A DNA stretch of 50,824 nucleotides from Bacteroidaceae bacterium (GTDB taxonomy: Bacteria > Bacteroidota > Bacteroidia > Bacteroidales > Bacteroidaceae), in contig JAFRQD010000057.1 of assembly GCA_017428785.1 (NCBI GenBank), positions 1-50,824 on the forward strand. Direction: 5' to 3'. Each line of letters starts with the position of its first letter. Positions within the stretch are counted from its first letter, which is position 1. Below the pieces are notes generated by a model, which ran no database searches, was not told the DNA's origin, and saw nothing but the letters and a program-made list of their open reading frames with translations. A program made the position numbers and the translations under genes. Below are positions 1 through 7,700 of the stretch, in pieces.

Positions 1-509
1 GCCAGAATGCCATAGAAATGCTCGAAGCCTCGCTGCAGCGGCCATTTCTCTTTTCCATGCAGTCCGACATGCCATTTGCCCGTCATATAGGTGTGGTATC
101 CAGCATCGCGAAGCACCTCGGCCATCGTCAGGCAATTGCGGTTCAGGAACCCCATGTATCCGTGCTCGCCTTGGTGCTCAGGGTCGTCGCCGTCTTTCAG
201 CTCAGGGTCTTCCGACATTGCTCCGATGCCGGCTTGATGGGAGTAGAGGCCCGTCAGCAGGCTTGCTCTGGTGGGACAGGAGCGTCCGCAATTGTAGAAC
301 TGGGTGAAGCGAAGCCCACGAGCCGCCAAAGCGTCGATATTGGGCGTAGGAATCTCGCCTCCGTAGCATCCGATGTCGGAATAGCCCATGTCGTCGGCCA
401 TGATGAGCAGTATGTTCGGACGCTTGTCCGTCTTCTTTGCCGACCAGCATGGGAAAGCCGTCAGCAGCGCCACGGCAGAAAGACTGCCTTTGATGATAAT
501 GTGCTTCAT
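1..509 (-). CDS. Secreted serine-type sulfatase, short form of type A (3' end outside window)
   Basis: About 169 N-terminal residues are visible; the gene runs off the left edge. A signal peptide (residues 1-24) is followed by the alkaline-phosphatase-fold start PNILLIMADDMGYSD, which carries the metal-binding Asp pair. The sulfatase signature GRSCPTRASLLTG follows; Ser77 of S-C-P-T-R is the residue expected to be converted to formylglycine by an anaerobic maturase. The GKWHVG motif is also present. The enzyme should hydrolyse sulfate esters on a glycan, in the periplasm or outside the cell. The SCPxR signature and spacing match the sulfatase domain of the gene at 10498-13503, so the two are paralogues. 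It lies 44 bp downstream of the next sulfatase. Whether a C-terminal extension exists cannot be seen. Confidence 0.92.
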   Translation of the reverse strand, partial: MKHIIIKGSLSAVALLTAFPCWSAKKTDKRPNILLIMADDMGYSDIGCYGGEIPTPNIDALAARGLRFTQFYNCGRSCPTRASLLTGLYSHQAGIGAMSEDPELKDGDDPEHQGEHGYMGFLNRNCLTMAEVLRDAGYHTYMTGKWHVGLHGKEKWPLQRGFEHFYGIL

Positions 510-518
510 AATGTGTCA

Positions 519-555
519 ACTTTTCAACTTTTTACCTTTTCAACTTTTCACCTTT
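519..555. repeat. Short tandem repeat of AAAAGGTG/AAAAGTTG type
   Basis: The gap between two sulfatase genes is almost filled by units of 8-11 bp such as CAACTTTT and ACCTTTT. The same words recur at 16213-16252, inside the coding tail at 16331-16367, and at 46793-46820. The repeat runs up to the stop codon of the upstream gene. Confidence 0.7.
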
Positions 556-1936
556 AGTAACCCGTTATCTTCCATTCCTTTGGTGCGACGAATCCCTTCT
601 GCCCTTTCCCATAAGGTATTTCTTCCTGATAGGGCACAATGGCATCGCCCTGCACTACCGTTTTTCGTAATAGCTTGACTCTGTCAGGGTCTTCATAGAT
701 GCGACCTTCTCGCTTTTCGTAAGGGTTCTGCAGGATGTCTGTGATGAAGTCCTTCTGCAAGCCAAGATGCTGACCGGCCAGGATGAGCTTGTATTGCTGG
801 CAGACGCCTGCACCGCATCCCAGATACATGTCGCGGTCTATCTGCTTCTTCTTGCCTCGGAGCACACCATAGATGCTGATGCCGTCGTACGGATTCTTTG
901 GTTTTCCCTTTGCCCCGATGATGTCGGCCAAGGTGGGAAGGATGTCCACGAAGCCCGTGACTTGCTCCAGTTTCCTGCCGCCCTGCTGGAAGCCTTTCTT
1001 CCAATAGATGCCGGCAACCGTACGGACTCCACCTTCCCATTCGTCGAACTTTGAGCCACGCAAGGGACGGTTCACACAATAAGGTTCCATACCCGGCACG
1101 CCTCCATTGTCGCTCATAAAGAGGATGATGGTGTTGTCCCACTCGCCACTCTGACGAATGGCATCGAGGATGGTGCCCACGCCTGTATCCATTCGAGAGA
1201 CCATTGCCCGATAAGTCCATCCCTTCTGGTCTTTTTGGGGAAGGGCATCGAACTCCTCTTTGGAAATGAACTTACGGATTTCCTCTTCTGGTGCCTGATA
1301 AGGGGCATGAGGTGCATTGAAGCAGGCATAGACGAAATAAGGCTCGCCCTTGGCGTATTCCCTGATGCATCGCGAAGCCTCAGCAGCAATAAGGTCTGTT
1401 GAATAGCCTTCTTCGTGGCAAGACTCCCAATCGTTGTGCCAGTCAAGCTCTTTCTCTCGCGTATGGTCGAAGTAATCGAAGGCTCCGTTCAGCGCTCCAT
1501 GGAAATGCGTGAAGCCACGATTGAGCGGGTAGTAGCGCAGACGACTATGTCCCATGTGCCACTTGCCAATGGCTGCCAGGTTAGTGTAGCCGTTTCGTCC
1601 CAGCACATCTGCCATCGTCTCTTCCTCCACAGGAAGCCCATAGTCTCGCCAAGGCGGGATGACTGTCTCGCGAATGCCAAAGCGACTGGGGTAGCGACCC
1701 GTCATGAGTCCGCATCTGGTGGGCGAACTGACAGGTGCCGTATAGAAGCGGTCCAGCTCGATGCCTTCGCCGATGAGACGGTCGATGTTGGGCGTCGGGA
1801 TAACGCTGCCGTGATAGCTCACATCGCCCCATCCCAAGTCGTCGGCCACGATAATCACCACGTTGGGACGTGTAGCTCCGAAGGCGTTTGCTGCGGTTGC
1901 TGCCCCAAGCAAAACCAAAGTCTTTTTTCCCTGCAT
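554..1936 (-). CDS. Secreted serine-type sulfatase (type D, the only unpaired one)
   Basis: A 460-residue arylsulfatase-family enzyme. A short signal peptide (about residues 1-21) precedes RPNVVIIVADDLGWGD. The signature VSSPTRCGLMTGRYP places the formylglycine serine at about Ser70. GKWHMGHS and the late metal-site segment FMSDNGG are present. Length is normal for a single-domain S1-type sulfatase. The start chosen is the ATG that overlaps the upstream TAA as TAATG, which suggests translational coupling with the preceding sulfatase. An in-frame ATG six bases upstream is also possible, and a longer reading from 1975 would lie inside the neighbour. The natural substrate is unknown. Unlike the other six sulfatases it has no close partner in the window. 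Confidence 0.93.
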   Translation of the reverse strand: MQGKKTLVLLGAATAANAFGATRPNVVIIVADDLGWGDVSYHGSVIPTPNIDRLIGEGIELDRFYTAPVSSPTRCGLMTGRYPSRFGIRETVIPPWRDYGLPVEEETMADVLGRNGYTNLAAIGKWHMGHSRLRYYPLNRGFTHFHGALNGAFDYFDHTREKELDWHNDWESCHEEGYSTDLIAAEASRCIREYAKGEPYFVYACFNAPHAPYQAPEEEIRKFISKEEFDALPQKDQKGWTYRAMVSRMDTGVGTILDAIRQSGEWDNTIILFMSDNGGVPGMEPYCVNRPLRGSKFDEWEGGVRTVAGIYWKKGFQQGGRKLEQVTGFVDILPTLADIIGAKGKPKNPYDGISIYGVLRGKKKQIDRDMYLGCGAGVCQQYKLILAGQHLGLQKDFITDILQNPYEKREGRIYEDPDRVKLLRKTVVQGDAIVPYQEEIPYGKGQKGFVAPKEWKITGY

Positions 1937-3297
1937 TACCATTCTTTCAGTCTGTTTTCTTCGTACCAGGCACACACCTTTTCTGCCAGTTTGCGGGCAA
2001 GGCGTGGGTTCTGGTCTGCCAGATTCTTTGTTTCGTTACGGTCAGCCTCGAGGTCGTAAAGCTCCATATCTGTGCAGTTGTCGTTGCAAAGCAGTTTCCA
2101 TTTGCCCCGACGAATGGCCAGATGAGGGCTACGGTTCTCCTTCCTGCCAGGGAAGTTGAAGCTCTTGTTGCGACCGAAATCCCACATCAGGTCTGTCGAG
2201 CGACTCTTTTTGTTCTTCCCCAAAAGCTGGCGCGACATATCTTCTCCCCTGCTCTTATAGCCCTTTTCGGTAGAGATGCCTGCCATTTTGCAGAGCGAAG
2301 GATAGAGGTCCATAGCGCTGAGAATGGTCGTCTCGTTGCGCTCTCCAGCCTTTATCTTGGCAGGATAGCGAATGATGAAAGGCATATTGATGCCGCCCTC
2401 ATAAAGGCTGTTCTTTGCGCCTCGCATCCCTAAGGTGCGGCGTTGCATGAAGCTGGGAGCAGGACCATTGTCGCTGGTAAAGATGACGATGGTATTTTCC
2501 GCAAGTCCCATCTTGTCGAGTTCGTTGAGGAAACGTCCCAATTGCACATCCATCTCCTTCAATACAGGTTCGAAGGCATCCTCCTTTTCCCACTTTTCAC
2601 GCTTCTCGGCAAAGAATTCAGGCACCCAAGGCGTGTGCATATCATCAGGCCAAAGGTTCAGGAAGAAGGGCCTGCCGTTCTGTTTCCTGATGAATTCGAG
2701 GCTCTTATCCACGAAATAAGCCGTCCTGTTCCAGCGCTTCACACTATCGGAAGCCGCCCATATCCAACGCGTCGAAGTGATGATAGGGTCGGGGTCTGGA
2801 CTCTCGTAGGTTGAGACGTGCTCGTCGTAGCCATAGTTCTCGAAGCCAGGTGCATCCGTCACATCACGACCGCCGCCAAGATGCCATTTGCCGATATGAG
2901 CCGTAGCATAGCCTGCTTGCTGGAAAGCCCTCGCGATACTTGGAGCGGAAGGATTCAGGTAGTTGAGCTGCTCAACCCTCTTGTTGGCAGCACGCGTGTC
3001 CATAAAAGTATTTATCCCATGCTCCAAAGGGTATTGCCCAGTAATAAGGCCGCAACGGGAGGGGGAGCTGACAGGAGCGGCAGAATAATACTGCGTGAAG
3101 GAAAGCCCTTGCTGAGCCAGTCGGTCGATGTTGGGCGTCGGCGTATATGAGCCTCCGAAACAACTCACATCTCCTATGCCCATATCATCGATATACATGA
3201 TAATAACGTTCGGCTGCTTGTCTTGTGCGCAGAGCGTAACAGGCAGCACAGCAAGCCCTGAAAGCACTTTACGGTAATGGGACTTTTGAATCTTCAT
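1936..3297 (-). CDS. Secreted serine-type sulfatase, short form of type B
   Basis: A 453-residue sulfatase with a signal peptide (about 1-25), PNVIIMYIDDMGIGD, signature VSSPSRCGLITGQYP (formylglycine serine about Ser77), GKWHLGGGRD and FTSDNGPAPS. It is a close paralogue of the sulfatase domain of 16242-19742: both share GGGRDV, ESPDPDP, WNRTAYFVDK and an LWPDD-HTPWV segment. It lacks the beta-helix and tail of that longer protein. It overlaps the next gene by one base (TAATG) and follows the 22-bp repeat array at 3315-3380. The shared ESPDPDP and WNRTAYFVDK segments are probably substrate-binding elements of one subfamily; this is inference. Confidence 0.94.
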   Translation of the reverse strand: MKIQKSHYRKVLSGLAVLPVTLCAQDKQPNVIIMYIDDMGIGDVSCFGGSYTPTPNIDRLAQQGLSFTQYYSAAPVSSPSRCGLITGQYPLEHGINTFMDTRAANKRVEQLNYLNPSAPSIARAFQQAGYATAHIGKWHLGGGRDVTDAPGFENYGYDEHVSTYESPDPDPIITSTRWIWAASDSVKRWNRTAYFVDKSLEFIRKQNGRPFFLNLWPDDMHTPWVPEFFAEKREKWEKEDAFEPVLKEMDVQLGRFLNELDKMGLAENTIVIFTSDNGPAPSFMQRRTLGMRGAKNSLYEGGINMPFIIRYPAKIKAGERNETTILSAMDLYPSLCKMAGISTEKGYKSRGEDMSRQLLGKNKKSRSTDLMWDFGRNKSFNFPGRKENRSPHLAIRRGKWKLLCNDNCTDMELYDLEADRNETKNLADQNPRLARKLAEKVCAWYEENRLKEW

Positions 3298-3314
3298 TGG
3301 TTTATGTGTTTTAT

Positions 3315-3380
3315 TTAACGTGCCAAGTTGACTAACTTAACGTGTCAAGTTGACTGACTTAACGTGTGTAGTTTGCAATC
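3315..3380. repeat. 22-bp tandem array A (three units)
   Basis: TTAACG begins at 3315, 3337 and 3359, an exact 22-bp period. The word is TTAACGTGYCAAGTTGACT. Each unit can form a small AAGTT/AACTT hairpin. It fills most of the gap between two sulfatase genes read in the same direction. Confidence 0.85.
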
Positions 3381-3409
3381 TCTCCTGCCGGCGTTTGGGA
3401 TATAACTCC

Positions 3410-4777
3410 TTATTCCAAGACATCCATGCCGATGCCTGTGTCGCCCATTTGCTCCATCCATTCGAGAAGGGCACTCTTCATCTCTGTCACGCGAGCAGCA
3501 TATTCTGGCAATTCGGCCAAGTTGTTGAGTTCCCAGGGGTCTGTCTGGTGGTCGTAGAGCTCTTGTGCAGGACGATGGACGAACTTGTCTATCAGCCAAG
3601 ATGCCCGCTCGTCGGTTTGAGCCGTCACAATCCACGAACCCCACATATCGTTGGTATCTTCTGGCTTCATCATGTGCTTCTCGCTATACGGCCTCTCGTG
3701 CATCAGGTTCATGATGAAACGATAGCGCTTGTCCTGAATGCTGCGAATGGGATACGCAGGCCCTTCCGGATGGTTGTTGTGAATGCCGTATGCCCACTCC
3801 CTGACTTGCGCCTTCTTCTTGCCATATAGGATGGGCAAGAGACTGCGGCCGTCCAAGGTATCGACGGGAGCACCTCCGGCAAAGTCGATAAGTGTGGGCA
3901 AAACATCTTCGTACTGTACAAGGGCATCGCTGACAGAACCGGCCTTAATCTTTCGCGGATAGCGAGCCAAGAAGGCGCTGTGCTGGCCGTAACGGTAGCA
4001 AGTCCATTTGCCAAAAGGCATCTTGGGGCCTTGCTCTCCAAGGAAGATAAACAGCGTATTGTCCAATTGTCCTGTTTCCTCCAAAGTGCGAAGCGTCATC
4101 CCCACCTCATTGTCGAGCATACGAATCTCTGCCAGGTAGTCGCAAAACATTCGTCTGGTTACGGCATTATCCACACAGTTGGGCGGCAGATGCACACTAT
4201 CGGGATTGAACTCGGAGGCATCGCCTGAATCCCAAGGAGCGTGGGTGTTGATGCTACAGACGAAGAGGCAGAAGGGCTGCGAGTTGTCGCGGCTCATGAA
4301 CTCACGAATGCCATCGGGAGTGGAAACAGGAGGATGCGACATCGTGCAGCCCACAGCAAAGCCTGGTATCTTCTCGAAGGGGAACACCTTCAGCTGCTTT
4401 ACTGGATGGTCTTTGCCTGTTCGCCCAACACGATACCCAAGGTCGGACATATAATGTACCACACTTCTGAGGCCGCGATTCACAGGTTTATGGTTTCGGA
4501 AAGAACCATGATGCTGCGGATACAAGCCCGTATAGAGGGATGCTCTGATGGGAACGCTCACTGCCATAGAGCAGAAGTTGTTGGTAAGCAGCATGCCCTC
4601 CTTAGCCAAACGGTCAATGTTGGGAGTCTGCAGGTTTTCGCCTCCGTAGCATCCAATCTCGTTAGTCCCCAAATCGTCGGCTATGAAAACCAGAATGTTT
4701 GGACGCGGCGTGGCCTGCCCTGCGTATGCAGCAGAGCAGACCAAGCCAGGAATCCATATCAGTTTGTTTGTTTTCAC
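3410..4777 (-). CDS. Secreted serine-type sulfatase, short form of type C, GTG start
   Basis: A 455-residue sulfatase with a signal peptide (about 1-20) and RPNILVFIADDLGTNE. The signature MAVSVPIRASLYTG places the formylglycine serine at about Ser74, with Val and Ile in the variable positions. It continues with a GYRVGRTGKDHPV segment and a Cys-rich SQPFCLFVCSINTHAPWD stretch. It is a close paralogue of the sulfatase domain at 13709-16210. The start codon is GTG and overlaps the upstream stop as GTGA; the next Met lies far inside, so GTG is needed to keep the signal peptide. The overlap suggests translational coupling with the giant upstream gene. Confidence 0.92.
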   Translation of the reverse strand: MKTNKLIWIPGLVCSAAYAGQATPRPNILVFIADDLGTNEIGCYGGENLQTPNIDRLAKEGMLLTNNFCSMAVSVPIRASLYTGLYPQHHGSFRNHKPVNRGLRSVVHYMSDLGYRVGRTGKDHPVKQLKVFPFEKIPGFAVGCTMSHPPVSTPDGIREFMSRDNSQPFCLFVCSINTHAPWDSGDASEFNPDSVHLPPNCVDNAVTRRMFCDYLAEIRMLDNEVGMTLRTLEETGQLDNTLFIFLGEQGPKMPFGKWTCYRYGQHSAFLARYPRKIKAGSVSDALVQYEDVLPTLIDFAGGAPVDTLDGRSLLPILYGKKKAQVREWAYGIHNNHPEGPAYPIRSIQDKRYRFIMNLMHERPYSEKHMMKPEDTNDMWGSWIVTAQTDERASWLIDKFVHRPAQELYDHQTDPWELNNLAELPEYAARVTEMKSALLEWMEQMGDTGIGMDVLE

Positions 4778-7700
4778 TTAATTGTAACTTTTTTGCCATT
4801 CATGATGTAGATGCCCTTAGGCAAGGTTCCTTTCGACATCTTCTGACCGGCAAGGTTATAGATGCCGTCTCTCGAGCCAAATGTTCCTTCGATTGTCTGA
4901 ATGCCATCAGGATCGATTTCATCATCGACTTTGACACAAATAGAACGATTGTTCATGTCGAAAGCGACAATATAGTTTGTCGGACCGTCACCTGCTGGCC
5001 ATTCAATACGCAAACGATGCTGGTTGCCCCATCCGCGTACCAGATCTCCAACCGTTTCGCCGAGAGTGAGGATGCTGTCGTTCTTGGCAGTTGCATAGCT
5101 TGCCTCGAGCCAACCCGGACGCGTCGTCGTGCTGTTCTCCACATCATCGAGAGTAGAACGACTTGCCATGATGAGGAAGGTGGCATAACCTGGATATACA
5201 TAGTCCTCGAAGAAGCGTACAGTTCCCACATACAGGCCATCGCCCACATGCTCCAGCGGCGCCATCTCATCGTTCTTCCAGCGATGTTCTTGGCCATCCT
5301 TGTTAATAATAGAGCCACAGACAAATACACGGTCGTGCCATGCGTATTCAATAGGATCAAATACAATAGTACTGTCTTTTGGATTTAGCGTAACACGCAT
5401 CTCTGCACCTATCACCTGATAGTCCTGACCGGCACCAGCTATGAGCGGATGTATGTTGTATGCAGGTGTGACGAATCGACGATACTGCTGGTTGGACTTG
5501 AAGGTCTGGTCGAATCTAGTGAAATAGATGTTTGCACGAGCATCAGTATGAACAAGGTTGGCACGATTCTGAGTCTTGAATGTTCCCGTATATGTGCCGT
5601 CATCTTGACGCTGAAGCGGATAAACATTACTCTTTGTATCTTTCGGTATGTCATTACCTTCGGCATCGAGCAATTCACCTTGAACATAGAAGCCACCACC
5701 AATCGAGGCATCGTCTCTGATGTCTGTCTCGTATTGTTTCACCTCTTCGTCAGTGAGGTCACCGCTTAGCAAATGTTCTTGAATTTCGTCACCCTTCGCA
5801 TACAACGCATTGCTCAGGTCTGTGTCTGTTTCAAGAATAACATCGCCTTGATTGTAGCAGTACTCCATCAATCCACTCAAATCATTATATATAGCATAAC
5901 TGCTGTTGATGGCATTGAACTCAGCATTGATTTGCTTGGCAAGTTCCATCTTCTCTTCCACATTTGTCTTGTTCTCTGCCTCGTCAATGAGGGATGCAAT
6001 GTGGTCGAGATGGGCCATGCTGATATAGAACTTCTGTTTTTCCTGTGCCAAACGCAAGTTTGCGAGATGCTCTCCGAAATTATCCATCATGGCTTGGATT
6101 GCATCCTGATTCTGCCCACGATATATGAGACGGAACTTGCCCCAGGCTGTCACGCCGCCCTCGTACCAAGGCATGCCAGTGTTCTGAATGCCAACGCGCA
6201 AAGTGCCGTCATCAACGATAGCATATGCATGGTTGACGAAACGACCTGCCCCGAAAGCAATACTCATAGCAAAACGACCATCAGGAACCCAACCTGTGCC
6301 GGTTTCTCTGTCGTATGAATGTGTCTCCTCACCATTGTGCGGAGCATTGGGGTCGTTCGAAGGATCGAAGCGGCAGTTTATGCCATTGATAGCCTCATCG
6401 TAGGGGATAGCACATTTGTAAAGGTTCCAAACAGGTGTATGGAAGTCGTTGATGAAGATGTCGGCAGCCACCAATTCGCAACCAGACTGGTCGCCCTGAC
6501 CGATATCGCCAGTACGATGGTATGCAGGAACAATCAGTTCGTAGAGACCATTAGGCAGACCTTCTTCCAAATCCTGATAGACATAGAATGCTGTGTTCTT
6601 GCTGGCGCTCACGGGATATATGTCGAGGAAGCCTGTATTGGAAGAGAAATTCCAACCAGTACCCGTTTTTGTTGTCTTTGCCTCCCATCCCTTGAAATTG
6701 CCGTCTTCTGCGAAGTCAGCATTATAGATAAGGTTAGAGAGGTCGGAGCCATCGTTGACGCTATTCTTGATGGCAAGAGTGAGCAACTCCTGGACGAAGG
6801 CTGTCTCTGCTGCCAATTCTTCTACAGAGAGTGTCTTGACTTCGAGAATATGCTTGGAGGTACCGTTAGGCAGACCTTCCACCTCTTCCTCATTATCGTT
6901 GATGTAACTATAAAGCAGTTCGGCATATTGACCATTAAGATGTTCGCGATTATCAAGGTCGTCAACAACGGCCTGCACAGCTGCAGCATAGTCAATATAA
7001 GCCATGTGGCTCAGACGGATTTGTTCTGGCAGACGCGAGAGCTGGTCTGCAATGTCCAAGATTTGTTCTAACGAAGTATATTGTTCAAGATCTTCACTCG
7101 CCTTTTTATATTCTTCAACCAAGCTAGTTTGTGCTTCCAACTGGTCAAGTTCCTGCAGGTTCTTTTCCTGTTGAGCTTTGATTAGTTCTGCAGCAGCATC
7201 GGTATCGCTCATACGCTCCAGACGCCATGTGTCCCATACAGTCCAGTTGCCAGTCAGATACATTCTATTCTCCAGACCAACTTTTACAATATCTTGGTCA
7301 TTTTCTACAACGAAGTATATAGGCTCATTCCAATAAAGACCCTTTTTGAAGTAATCACGGCAAGCAGCCAATGAATTTGGCACATAGTAGCCAGCACTAT
7401 GATAAGTCTGGGTTCCTGTGCCTATTGGGTTTTCTTGTCTGCCTTCGGCAATATCCATGAAAAGATTGCCAATGCGACGCTCTCCAACCTCAACGTAATA
7501 TTGACTATTGTGGTAGAGCTGTACATAGTCGGGGTTTAGTTCTGCTTCTTCGTATGCTACGCAATCATCATCCTTCCATGCTTTAACACGGGAAAGACCT
7601 TGAACACGCAACTTATAAAGGCCAGGTTCAAGGCCAGTCAGTTGCTGATAGCTTTCGAACCACTTCTGGTTCCAATGCTCTGCCACGCTATTGTTGATGG